Below, piece by piece: positions 1-8,163 of a stretch of DNA of 64,000 nucleotides. A model generated the notes under the pieces. It did not search any database, was not told the DNA's origin, and saw nothing but the letters and a program-made list of their open reading frames with translations. Numbering within the stretch: the first letter of the stretch is position 1; each line of letters opens with the position of its first letter. The translations under genes and the position numbers were made by a program. Source of the DNA: Microbaculum sp051390635 (GTDB taxonomy: Bacteria; Pseudomonadota; Alphaproteobacteria; Rhizobiales; Tepidamorphaceae); contig NZ_JBPODT010000003.1 of the NCBI RefSeq assembly GCF_051390635.1, positions 620,001-684,000 of the forward strand, in the 5' to 3' direction.

Positions 1-91
1 CGCCCTCCATGATCAGCGCGCGTATCCGGTCGACGAGCTCGACGGCGAGCGCGGGACGGATCAGGGGATCGGTCTGGTCGTTGGCAAACAC
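1..91 (-). CDS. GntR-family regulator, N-terminal fragment (cut by window edge)
   Basis: On the minus strand a GTG start at 91-89 shares its G with the TAG stop of the upstream dehydrogenase (TAGTG). About 30 codons follow to the window edge, with the text AVELVDRIRALIMEG, which is typical of the first helix of a GntR/FCD winged-helix regulator. A GGAG lies about 7 nt upstream of the GTG. The overlap implies translational coupling to the dehydrogenase, so it is probably the local regulator of that operon. Only the N-terminus is visible, so the family call rests on a short stretch and the effector is unknown. Confidence 0.55.
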   Translation of the reverse strand, partial: MFANDQTDPLIRPALAVELVDRIRALIMEG

Positions 92-3024
92 TAGGCGGTC
101 TCCATCAGGGCCCCGGCCAGCACCTCGGCGACGTGGCGGGCGCGCCGGTGCGCGCCATCGGCGATCTGGTGCCGGCAAGACGTTCCGTCCGCCACGATCA
201 GCGTATCGGGATCCGCATCGCGGACGGCGGGAAGCAGCGAGAGTTCCCCCATGGCAAGCGAAACGTCAATCGTCTCGACGTCGTAGCCGAATGCGCCCGC
301 CATGCCGCAGCAGCTCGAGTCGACGGTCTCGACCTCAAGCTCTGGCACGAGACGCAGGGCACTCTCGACCGCGCCCATCGCGCCGAACGACTTCTGGTGG
401 CAGTGTCCATGCAAGAGCGCCTTGCCGGGACGGGGCGCCAGCGGCAGGGAGATGTCGCCGGCCTTCGCCGCTGTCGCCACGAACTCCTCGAACAGGACGG
501 CGGCCTCGGCGAGAGTCGCGGTTTCCGGGCCCGGCAGCAACGCGGGAAATTCGTCGCGCATGGTCAGCAGGCAGGATGGTTCGAGCCCGACGATGGGGCG
601 CCCTGCCTCGACATGCGGCAACAGCGCGTCGACGGTGCGGCGCGCCTCGTTGCGCGCTTCGTCGACCATCCCGGCGGCGAGATAGGTGCGCCCGCAGCAC
701 AGCGGACGTCCGCCGCCGTCCGGCCGCGCGGTCTCGACCCGGCAGCCGCCGGCAGACAGCACCGCCACGCCCGCCCGCAGCGTCTCGGGATCGAACCAGC
801 GGCCGAACGTATCGGCGAACAGGACGACATGCGGCGCATCGCACGCCCCTCCGGTGCGGTCGCCTTCCGCATCGCGGAAATGATCAGGCCGAAATCTCGG
901 TAGCGAGCGATGGCGCGAGAAGCCTGTCAGGCGCTCGGAAAGCGCGGCGGCTCCCGGCACCGTGTCGCGTAGCCCCAACAGACCGCTGACCCGCGCGGCC
1001 ATCGGCGCGTATCGCGGCAGGTCGGCGATCAGCCGGTCCCGTAGCGACAGTCCGTGCGTCTTGCGCCGCCGGTCGAGTACCTCGATCTTCATCCGCGCCA
1101 TGTCGACGCCGGTCGGGCATTCGCGGCGGCACGCCTTGCATGAAACACAGAGCTTGAGCGTTTCCATCATGTCGTCGGAGGTGAGGGCGCCAGGGCCGAG
1201 CTGGCCGCTGAGCGCGAGCCGCAGCGTGTTGGCGCGGCCGCGCGTAACGTCGCGTTCGTTGCGGGTGACGCGGTAGCTCGGGCACATCACATTGCCCGCG
1301 TGAGACCGGCAGGCGCCGTTGTTGTTGCAGATCTCGACCGCGCCCTGGAATCCGCCCGCGGCGCCTGGCCAGGCCGACCAGTCCAGCGCGGGGCTGAAGT
1401 CCTCGACCGCGTATCCGGGGGGATAGCGGAACAGGGTGCGGTCGTTCATGCGCGGCGCGTTGACGATCTTGCCGGGGTTGAGGAGTCCACCCGGATCGAA
1501 GCGAGTCTTGACGACCCCGAAGGCGTCGACCAGTCGCTCGCCGAACATCGCGGTGTGGAACTCGGATCGCGAGATACCGTCGCCATGTTCGCCGGAATGG
1601 GAGCCCTTGTACTCGCGCACCAGACTGAAGGCTTGCTCGGCGATTTCCCGCATCGCCACGGCATCCTTTTCCAACTTGACGTTCAGCACCGGGCGAACGT
1701 GCAGGCAGCCGACGGAGGCGTGCGCATACCAGGTGCCGCGCGTGCCGTGCTGCTCGAAGATCGCGGTCAGCCGGTCGGTGTAATCGGCGAGATGCTCAAG
1801 CGGCACCGCACAGTCCTCGACGAAGGAGACCGGCTTACCTTCCTCGCGCATCGACATCATGATGTTGAGGCCGGCGGCCCGCAGGGCGGCGATCGCGCCT
1901 TGCAGCTTCCGATCAGTGACCTCGACGACGCCGCCCTCCTGACGGCCGCCACGGCCGAAGCCGTAACCCAGGTCGGCCATCGTGTCCTGAAGCGCCCGCA
2001 TGCTCTGCTCGTTCTCATCGGGACTGTCGGCGAATTCGATGAGCAGCAGTGCCGCCGGATCACCACGCACGAACGCCTCCAGCGTCGGCCGGAACATGGC
2101 GATGTCGCGGGCCAGCCCGATCATCGTCGAATCGACCAGCTCGACCGAGGTCGGATTGAGGCGGACCAGATGCTGCGAGGCCTCCATCGCCTGCCGGAAG
2201 GTCGGGAAGTGGCAGACCCCGAGCGCCTTCTCCGCCGGCGGCAGCGGCGACAACTTGATCTCGATCGCCGTCGAGACCGCCAGCGTTCCCTCAGATCCTA
2301 CCAGCAGGTGGGCGAGGTTTTGCGGCGCGGCGTCCGGGGTCAGCGCGTCGATGTTGTAGCCGCCGACGCGCCGCTGCACCTTCGGGAAGACGGCGGCGAT
2401 TTCGTCGGCCTCGCGTCGACCGAGCGAGAGGAGATCGGCAACCAGATCACGCGGTGGTTCGTTGGCGCCGCGTTGCTCGATCTCGCCGAAGCGCGCCCTG
2501 GTTCCGTCGGCCAGCACGGCGTCTATGGCGACGACATTGTCGCGCATGGTGCCGTACCGCAGCGACCGGGCGCCGCAGGAATTGTTTCCCGCCATCCCGC
2601 CGATGGTGGCGCGTGAAGCGGTCGAGACGTCGACTGGAAACCAAAGCCCGTGCGGCTTCAACAACCGGTTGAGATCGTCGAGTACGATGCCCGGATCGAC
2701 CAGGGCGCGCCGGCCCGTGACATCGAGTTCGCGGATCTGGTTCAGGTGCCTGGATGTGTCGACGACGATACCGGAATTGACGGTCTGGCCGCATTGCGAT
2801 GTGCCGCCGCCGCGCATGGTGATCGGAACGCCTTCGTCGCGCGCCGCGTCCATCGCAACGACAATGTCGTCGATACCGCGCGGCACGACGACCGCGGACG
2901 GCATGATCTGATAGATGGAGGCATCTGTCGCATAGCGGCCGCGTGAAAACGCGTCGGTGAGCACATCGCCCTGGATGCCCCGCGCCAGGCGCCGCGTCAG
3001 CCCGGGCCGCATCAGTTCAGCCAT
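91..3024 (-). CDS. FAD/Fe-S D-2-hydroxyacid dehydrogenase (YdiJ / GlcD-GlpC fusion type)
   Basis: This 977-aa protein starts at ATG 3024 behind GGAGGAAAACCG. Residues 40-260 are a PCMH-type FAD-binding domain (RGGGTSQCGQ; TIGGMAGNNSCGARS), followed by an FAD-linked oxidase C domain (SGEHGDG near 477-483). Fe-S cysteines follow at 566, 572 and 581 and at 626, 629, 632 and 636 (CVSCKACRRECP). The C-terminus has CCG-type motifs (CCG at 776, HGHCHQ near 872, CCG at 905). The order matches the YdiJ/D-2-hydroxyglutarate or glycolate/lactate dehydrogenase fusion family, which passes electrons to the respiratory chain. The divergent glyoxylate-type aminotransferase suggests glycolate or a related 2-hydroxyacid as substrate; that is inference. 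It overlaps the downstream GntR gene. Confidence 0.85.
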   Translation of the reverse strand: MAELMRPGLTRRLARGIQGDVLTDAFSRGRYATDASIYQIMPSAVVVPRGIDDIVVAMDAARDEGVPITMRGGGTSQCGQTVNSGIVVDTSRHLNQIRELDVTGRRALVDPGIVLDDLNRLLKPHGLWFPVDVSTASRATIGGMAGNNSCGARSLRYGTMRDNVVAIDAVLADGTRARFGEIEQRGANEPPRDLVADLLSLGRREADEIAAVFPKVQRRVGGYNIDALTPDAAPQNLAHLLVGSEGTLAVSTAIEIKLSPLPPAEKALGVCHFPTFRQAMEASQHLVRLNPTSVELVDSTMIGLARDIAMFRPTLEAFVRGDPAALLLIEFADSPDENEQSMRALQDTMADLGYGFGRGGRQEGGVVEVTDRKLQGAIAALRAAGLNIMMSMREEGKPVSFVEDCAVPLEHLADYTDRLTAIFEQHGTRGTWYAHASVGCLHVRPVLNVKLEKDAVAMREIAEQAFSLVREYKGSHSGEHGDGISRSEFHTAMFGERLVDAFGVVKTRFDPGGLLNPGKIVNAPRMNDRTLFRYPPGYAVEDFSPALDWSAWPGAAGGFQGAVEICNNNGACRSHAGNVMCPSYRVTRNERDVTRGRANTLRLALSGQLGPGALTSDDMMETLKLCVSCKACRRECPTGVDMARMKIEVLDRRRKTHGLSLRDRLIADLPRYAPMAARVSGLLGLRDTVPGAAALSERLTGFSRHRSLPRFRPDHFRDAEGDRTGGACDAPHVVLFADTFGRWFDPETLRAGVAVLSAGGCRVETARPDGGGRPLCCGRTYLAAGMVDEARNEARRTVDALLPHVEAGRPIVGLEPSCLLTMRDEFPALLPGPETATLAEAAVLFEEFVATAAKAGDISLPLAPRPGKALLHGHCHQKSFGAMGAVESALRLVPELEVETVDSSCCGMAGAFGYDVETIDVSLAMGELSLLPAVRDADPDTLIVADGTSCRHQIADGAHRRARHVAEVLAGALMETA

Positions 3025-3146
3025 CGGTTTTCCTCCCACACCGCCGGGCCCGCCGCCCGAACGGCTTTTCAACAGGCATTGTGAGCAGCCGAGTCCCGGT
3101 CGGGATTTTGTTTTGCCTTGACCGCGAATTGGAAGCGATCGTTCCC

Positions 3147-3178
3147 TTGACAGTAATAATGAATTCATAATTCAATAT
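3147..3178 (+). promoter_or_regulatory. Divergent promoter region with palindrome ATGAATTCAT
   Basis: The space between the leftward dehydrogenase and the rightward aminotransferase holds a TTGACA box (3147-3152) followed by a markedly AT-rich stretch. The perfect 10-bp palindrome ATGAATTCAT lies at 3159-3168. It is a candidate operator for the GntR-type regulator at the left edge, but no second copy was found in the window. No hexamer at the ideal 17-bp spacing is a good -10 box. Confidence 0.4.
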
Positions 3179-3265
3179 CAGCTCAATGAAAAGCGGTCCC
3201 CACCGCAGGGACCGATGCGCCGGGACGGCAACGTCCGTCCGCGGCGGCGGTTGGGAGGCCGGTCG

Positions 3266-4444
3266 ATGAACACCATGCCGGGGCGTCATTTCCTGCAGAT
3301 TCCGGGGCCGACGAATGTGCCCGACCGGGTGCTTAGGGCGATGGACATGCCGACCATCGACCACCGTGGCCCCGAGTTTCAGGCCATGGCCGAACGCGTG
3401 CTGGCCGGCATCCGCACGATCTTCAAGACCGACAATCCCGTGGTGATCTATCCGGCTTCGGGTACCGGCGCCTGGGAGGCCGCGCTCGTCAACACGCTGT
3501 CGCCGGGCGACACAGTGTTGATGTACGAGACCGGCCACTTCGCAACCCTGTGGAAGTCGCTGGCGACGAAGCTCGGCCTGAAGCCTGAATTCATCGAGGG
3601 CGACTGGCGGCACGGCGCCGATCCCGACGCCATTGAAGCGCGGCTGCGCGAGGACCGCGAAGGGCGGATCAAGGCGGTCTGCGTCGTCCACAACGAGACC
3701 TCGACCGGCGCGGTGTCGCCGATCGGCGATGTGCGCAAGGCGATCGATGCGGCGGGCCATCCGGCGTTGCTGATGGTCGACACCATTTCCTCGCTTGCCT
3801 CCATCGACTACCGCCACGACGAGTGGGGCGTCGATGTCACGATCGGCGGGTCGCAAAAGGGGCTGATGCTGCCGCCGGGGCTGGCCTTCAACGCCGTCTC
3901 CGACAAGGCGCTGAGCGCGTCCCGTGACGCGGACATGTCGCGGTCCTACTGGGACTGGAACGAGATGATCGCGATGAACGGCAAGGGCTTCTTCCCGTTC
4001 ACGCCGGCCACCAACCTGCTGTACGGCCTCGACGAGGCGATCCGCATGCTGCACGAGGAAGGCATCGATCACGTCTTTGCCCGGCATGCCCGGCACGGTG
4101 AGGCCACCCGCCGGGCCGTGCGGGCCTGGGGGCTGGAAGTGCTCTGCGCGGAGCCCGCTCATTGTTCCGGGTCGCTGACCGCGGTGATGATGCCGGACGG
4201 TCATGACGCCGACCAGTTCCGCAAGACGGTGCTCGACAACTTCAACATGTCGCTCGGCAACGGCCTGTCGAAACTGGCCGGCCGGGTGTTCCGCATCGGT
4301 CATCTCGGCGACTTCAACGATCTCATGCTCCTCGGCACGCTGGCAGGCGTGGAGATGGGGCTCGAGGTCGCCGGCGTGCCTTACCGGCCTGGCGGGGTCC
4401 AGGAAGCGATGAACTATCTTTCGAGGCGAAGCGGGGACGATTAG
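3266..4444 (+). CDS. PLP class V aminotransferase, serine/alanine-glyoxylate type
   Basis: This 392-aa protein is read from ATG 3266 (GGGAGG upstream), with the N-terminus HFLQIPGPTNVPDRVL typical of serine-glyoxylate and aspartate-glyoxylate aminotransferases. The PLP lysine lies in GGSQKGLMLPPG, and the substrate-side motif DTISSLASIDYRHDEWGVD precedes it. Such enzymes transfer an amino group to glyoxylate, giving glycine. It is divergent from the FAD/Fe-S dehydrogenase, which could supply glyoxylate from glycolate, and 55 bp upstream of TRAP system 1. The amino donor (serine, alanine or aspartate) cannot be told by eye. Confidence 0.85.
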   Translation: MNTMPGRHFLQIPGPTNVPDRVLRAMDMPTIDHRGPEFQAMAERVLAGIRTIFKTDNPVVIYPASGTGAWEAALVNTLSPGDTVLMYETGHFATLWKSLATKLGLKPEFIEGDWRHGADPDAIEARLREDREGRIKAVCVVHNETSTGAVSPIGDVRKAIDAAGHPALLMVDTISSLASIDYRHDEWGVDVTIGGSQKGLMLPPGLAFNAVSDKALSASRDADMSRSYWDWNEMIAMNGKGFFPFTPATNLLYGLDEAIRMLHEEGIDHVFARHARHGEATRRAVRAWGLEVLCAEPAHCSGSLTAVMMPDGHDADQFRKTVLDNFNMSLGNGLSKLAGRVFRIGHLGDFNDLMLLGTLAGVEMGLEVAGVPYRPGGVQEAMNYLSRRSGDD

Positions 4445-4499
4445 AAGCCACGCGCCGCGGAGTGACGCGCATAAAAATCAATCAGGGAGGACTAACACA

Positions 4500-5477
4500 A
4501 TGAAGGCTACAGCACTTCTGACCGGAATCGCGGTGGTGGCCCTGTCCGGCGTCCCTGCCGAGGCCCAGACCGTCCTGAAATTCGGCCATGTTGGCGCGCC
4601 GGGATCTCTCTTCGAGATGTCGGCGAACGAATTCGCCCGGTGCGTGAACGAGGCCCCCGGTGGGGTCGCGCAGGTGCAGGTGTTCGGCTCCTCACAGTTG
4701 GGCAAGGACTCTGAACTGCTCCAGAAACTGAAGCTCGGCCAGGTGCAGTTCGCCCTGCCGTCCTCGGTGATGAGCTCGGTCTCCGATACCTTCGGCGTCT
4801 TCGAGATGCCCTACATCATCCAGGACCGGACCCACATGAAGCGGGTGACGGACGAGATGGGCGATACCTTCAAGGATGCCGCCGGAGCGGAGGGCTACCG
4901 GATCCTCGGGTTCTGGGAAAACGGGTTCCGCAACATCACCAACAATACCCGCCCGATCAACAAGCCCGAAGACCTGGACGGCATCAAGCTACGTACGCCG
5001 AAGGGCGAATGGCGGTTGAAGATGTTCCAGGCGTATGGTGCCAATCCGACGCCAATGGCCTTCTCCGAAGTGTTCACGGCGCTGCAGACCGGCGTCATCG
5101 ACGGTCAGGAGAACCCGCTGGCGCAGATCTGGTCGGCGAAGTTCCCGGAGGTACAGAAATATCTGTCGATGACCGGGCACGTCTACACGCCGGGCTACAT
5201 CACCACGTCCCAGCAGCAGTACGATGGCTGGTCGGACGAGGTTAAGGCGGTGGTCGACGAATGCGCCGTCGGAACTCAGGCCTTCGTCTACGAGACGGCG
5301 GCCCAGCTCGATAAGGATCTCGTCGGAAAGATCCAGGAGATGGGCACGGAGGTGAACGAGGCCGACAAGCAGGCCTTCATCGATGCTTCCAAGCCGATCT
5401 ACGAAGAGTTCGCCACGAGCGTCGAAGGCGGCCAGGACCTGATCGACAAGATCCAGTCGCTCGCCAAGGGCTCGTGA
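4500..5477 (+). CDS. TRAP substrate-binding protein, DctP family (system 1)
   Basis: This 325-aa periplasmic receptor has an N-terminal signal peptide ending near VPAEAQT. DctP-family hallmarks are GVFEMPYIIQD, the hinge segment KLRTPKGEWRLKMFQAYGA and EVFTALQTGVIDGQENPLAQ, where the conserved arginine of KLRTP normally pairs with a substrate carboxylate. It is followed by a hairpin-containing gap and then dctQ and dctM. The substrate is probably an organic acid linked to the upstream 2-hydroxyacid/glyoxylate enzymes, which is inference from position. The SD GGGAGG lies about 12 nt before the ATG. Confidence 0.9.
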   Translation: MKATALLTGIAVVALSGVPAEAQTVLKFGHVGAPGSLFEMSANEFARCVNEAPGGVAQVQVFGSSQLGKDSELLQKLKLGQVQFALPSSVMSSVSDTFGVFEMPYIIQDRTHMKRVTDEMGDTFKDAAGAEGYRILGFWENGFRNITNNTRPINKPEDLDGIKLRTPKGEWRLKMFQAYGANPTPMAFSEVFTALQTGVIDGQENPLAQIWSAKFPEVQKYLSMTGHVYTPGYITTSQQQYDGWSDEVKAVVDECAVGTQAFVYETAAQLDKDLVGKIQEMGTEVNEADKQAFIDASKPIYEEFATSVEGGQDLIDKIQSLAKGS

Positions 5478-5483
5478 CGTCAA

Positions 5484-5509
5484 GGGCTGCGACCTGACGG
5501 CCGCAGCCC
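5484..5509 (+). other. Hairpin between dctP and dctQ (system 1)
   Basis: GGGCTGCG (5484-5491) pairs with CGCAGCCC (5502-5509) around a 10-nt loop. No U-run follows, so it is more likely an mRNA-stabilising or attenuating element between receptor and permease than a full terminator. Confidence 0.55.
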
Positions 5510-5577
5510 CTTCGCATTTCATGTGGATCGGGTAAGGCAAAACGGGCGCCCGGGGGGTAACCCGGGGGGAGCGAAGC

Positions 5578-6162
5578 GTGCGCGCAATAGGACGGAATCT
5601 CGGCGAAATACTGTCCTGGGTGGTGATCGGCTTGATGGTGGGGCTTACCATTGTTGTCGTCGTCGCCGTCATCTATCGAAAACTGGGCGCGTCGCTCTCC
5701 TGGTACGACGAGATCGCCTCGATCCTTCTCGCATGGATCACCTACTACGGTGCTGCGCTGGCGGCGCTGAAGCGCAGCCACATCGGCTTTGACGACGTAT
5801 TGCGGCTGCTGCCGGTCGGTGCGCGCAAGGTCGCCGTCGTCATCGCCGAGATACTGGTCATATTCTTTTTCTGCCTGCTCGCCTGGGCCGGCTGGAAGGT
5901 GCTCCAGGTGCTCGGAGGGATGTCGCTGATCAGCCTGACGTGGATGCCGGTACGAGTGACCCAGTCGGTCATTCCGATCGGTGCGGTGCTGTTCATCTTC
6001 GCCGAACTCCTGAGCCTTCCCGACTACTGGCGCGACGTGATGGCCGGCCGATCGACCGAGCATGCGGCCATGGCCCACGGGGCGACGCCAAACGGGGATG
6101 CACGAAACGGGGCTTCACAAAACGGGGCTTCACAAAGCGGCGGGGAGGGCAACCGGCCATGA
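5578..6162 (+). CDS. TRAP small permease, DctQ family (system 1)
   Basis: This 194-aa membrane protein is read from GTG 5578 behind GGGGGGAGCGAAGC. Its four hydrophobic segments fit the DctQ family (WVVIGLMVGLTIVVVVAVIY; EILVIFFFCLLAWAGW), and WYDEIASILLAWITYYGAALA is the conserved central motif. The C-terminus is an unusual polar tail of five-residue repeats (NGDAR, NGASQ, NGASQ) encoded by a 15-bp tandem DNA repeat. The stop overlaps the dctM start in ATGA, so translation is coupled. Confidence 0.88.
   Translation: MRAIGRNLGEILSWVVIGLMVGLTIVVVVAVIYRKLGASLSWYDEIASILLAWITYYGAALAALKRSHIGFDDVLRLLPVGARKVAVVIAEILVIFFFCLLAWAGWKVLQVLGGMSLISLTWMPVRVTQSVIPIGAVLFIFAELLSLPDYWRDVMAGRSTEHAAMAHGATPNGDARNGASQNGASQSGGEGNRP
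6091..6135 (+). repeat. 15-bp tandem repeat, three units, inside dctQ 3' end
   Basis: The units are AACGGGGATGCACGA (6091-6105, imperfect), AACGGGGCTTCACAA (6106-6120) and AACGGGGCTTCACAA (6121-6135). They encode NGDAR/NGASQ/NGASQ, and the in-frame period means slippage would change tail length without shifting frame. Confidence 0.9.
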
Positions 6163-7439
6163 TCCTTCTCGTCATCTTCTTGGCGCTCGTCGTGATGGTG
6201 TGTCTGAACATACCGATCGCGGTAGCGCTGGCGTTGGCCGCCGTCCTCGGCCTGGTCCTGTCCGAGGGGCCGTCGAGCCTCGTCACCGTCGCGCTCGACA
6301 TGTATGACGGCGCCAACAAGTTCTCCCTAATCGCCATTCCGATGTTCGTTCTGGCCGGAGCGATCATGAACGCCACCGGCATCACCCGCCGGCTGATCGC
6401 GTTTGTCTCCGCGCTGATCGGCTTCGTGCGCGGCGGTCTCTCCATGGTGACGATCGGGGTGTCGCTGTTCTTCGCGGAGATTTCCGGCTCGGCGGTTGCC
6501 GACGTCGCCGCGATCGGCTCGATCCTGATCCCGGAGATGAAGAAGCGCGGCTACGGCAGTCCGTTCGCCGCCGCTGTCACGTCGTCGTCGGCGTCGCTTG
6601 CCATCATCATCCCGCCGTCGATCCCGATGATCCTCTATGCGGTATCGGCCGGCACCAGTGTCGAGCAGATGTTCGTGGCGGGCATCGTGCCCGGGCTGCT
6701 CGGCGCGGCCGGCCTGATGGGCGTCGCCTACTATTTCGCGCGTCGCTATAACTTCCCGGTCGAAGCGGCGTTCCAGTTGCCGCAGCTCGGCAAGACCTTC
6801 GTCGAGGCGCTTCCTGCCTTCGCGCTGCCGGTGATCATTCTAGGCGGCATCTTCGGCGGCCTCGTCACGGCGACCGAAGGCGCCGGGCTCGCGGTGGTCG
6901 CCGCAGTCGTGGTCGGGATCTGGTATCGGGAAGTCGACTGGCGGCAGCTCAAGGAGGCGATGCTCGAGGGCGGCATTCAGACCGCCGTCGTCATGCTGCT
7001 GGTCGCGGCATCGGTGCTGATGGGCGGCTACCTGACGCGCGCTCAGATCCCCCAGGAGATCGCCAGCGGCATCCTGGGGCTGACGAGCAACAAGTATCTG
7101 ATCCTGCTGATCCTGAACGTGTTCTTCTTGATCATCGGATTCTTCCTGCATTCGGCCGCCGCGATCATCCTGGTGGTGCCGATCATCGTGCCGCTAATTG
7201 CCCAGGCCGGTATCGATCCGGTTCACTTCGGCCTCGTCGTCACCCTCAATCTTGCAATCGGTCAGCAGACGCCGCCGGTTGCGAGCGTGCTGATTACGGC
7301 TTGTTCGATCGCCAAGGCGAATATCTGGGACGTTTCGAAGGTGAACTTGCCCTTCATTGGGGTGCTACTCGTCGTTCTGCTGATCTGCACCTATGTTCCT
7401 GCCATCCCGATGTTTCTTGTCGACACGTTCTATAGATGA
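6159..7439 (+). CDS. TRAP large permease, DctM family (system 1)
   Basis: This 426-aa integral membrane protein starts at ATG 6159 in the ATGA overlap with dctQ. Family signatures include FAEISGSAVADVAAIGSILIPEM, the IIPPSIPMILYAV segment, GGIFGGLVTATEGAGLAVV and the late NLAIGQQTPPVAS stretch. Together these are the two halves of the DctM ion-transporter fold that drives sodium-coupled uptake. It forms system 1 with the upstream dctP and dctQ and is the last gene of that operon. Confidence 0.93.
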   Translation: MILLVIFLALVVMVCLNIPIAVALALAAVLGLVLSEGPSSLVTVALDMYDGANKFSLIAIPMFVLAGAIMNATGITRRLIAFVSALIGFVRGGLSMVTIGVSLFFAEISGSAVADVAAIGSILIPEMKKRGYGSPFAAAVTSSSASLAIIIPPSIPMILYAVSAGTSVEQMFVAGIVPGLLGAAGLMGVAYYFARRYNFPVEAAFQLPQLGKTFVEALPAFALPVIILGGIFGGLVTATEGAGLAVVAAVVVGIWYREVDWRQLKEAMLEGGIQTAVVMLLVAASVLMGGYLTRAQIPQEIASGILGLTSNKYLILLILNVFFLIIGFFLHSAAAIILVVPIIVPLIAQAGIDPVHFGLVVTLNLAIGQQTPPVASVLITACSIAKANIWDVSKVNLPFIGVLLVVLLICTYVPAIPMFLVDTFYR

Positions 7440-8163
7440 GCAGGCCTGCTATCGCTGCGGAGCTTCAGAAGCGTTCTCAGGTGTGAACGGATGCACACTT
7501 GGCCGGATGTGGCACCGTCATGCGAGAGCCGCGTGAGTTGGAGGGCATTGTCAAGCCAGCCTCATTTGCCCTGATTGGCGCATATCGTCGGGGCTGTAAG
7601 GCAGCGAATTACCGCCACTCGGCCAAAGCGCAAGGGCGGTTCTGCTGCAGCTATCGGACGGAAACGGTTCCGCCGGAACCGCATTGTCTCATGCCGGATA
7701 TCGTTCCCGCGCTCGACCAGGAGGTCTTTGACCCGCCTAAGTGCCCGCGGACAGCTGATAGACATCATCGCGGCGAGGCGGATGTCCTCGACCGAGCTGT
7801 TGAAACAGCGAAATGGATTCTTCTGTGGCCCGGATTTCCGTTAAGCCGAAATTGTCTCGTTGGCGCTGAACACGGACAGGAGCAGGCGTCGCTTCCGGTC
7901 GAAGGGGGGCGCCGGACTATAAGCCGGTGGGCGGTCTCATCCTCGATCAAATCCTCTGCCAGTCTGACAGGCCGGTGCAGCGTCCCTCGGCGACGATGCG
8001 TGCGTCTGGGCTAGAGCCGCCGGTCGGGTGGAGCATCGACGTCCGGAGTGGGTGGTGAGTGGCCATTCGCAGCGGTTCGAAGAAACGGCAACAGGGCCCC
8101 GAGAGCAGATATCAGATTAGGCGGGCCGTTGGACTCTGAAACATGGGTTCTCTTCAAATGGTG
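7440..8163. other. Gene-free interval with transposase scar
   Basis: About 720 bp without a credible intact gene. The middle holds a degraded IS6-family transposase fragment on the minus strand. The short open frames here overlap one another and show no family resemblance. The interval separates the system 1 block from the quinate/shikimate block, so it may be an old insertion boundary. Confidence 0.6.
7562..7819 (-). pseudogene. IS6-family transposase remnant
   Basis: Reading the minus strand from 7819 gives NPFRCFNSSVEDIRLAAMM, then RRVKDLLVERGNDIRHETM and RFRRNRFRP. This is the N-terminal pattern of IS6/IS26-group transposases (F-x-x-F-N-S-S-x-E-x-I-R-L; V-E-D-L-L-x-E-R-G; H-E-T-V-R-x-W-W-x-R-F-G-P). 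Key positions have drifted (RFRRNRFRP for RFWWNRFGP), and after the AAE segment the frame loses resemblance, so the DDE catalytic core is absent. It is an inactive fragment. No flanking inverted repeats were found. Confidence 0.65.

Noticed and set aside
1300..2616. Long open frame (438 codons) on the plus strand
   Set aside because: It lies entirely antisense to the FAD/Fe-S dehydrogenase, which has full domain motifs. High GC makes long antisense frames common; its translation is rich in arginine and low complexity.
7499..8014. 171-codon open frame after TRAP system 1
   Set aside because: No family resemblance, overlaps the IS6-type remnant on the opposite strand, and has no supporting SD.
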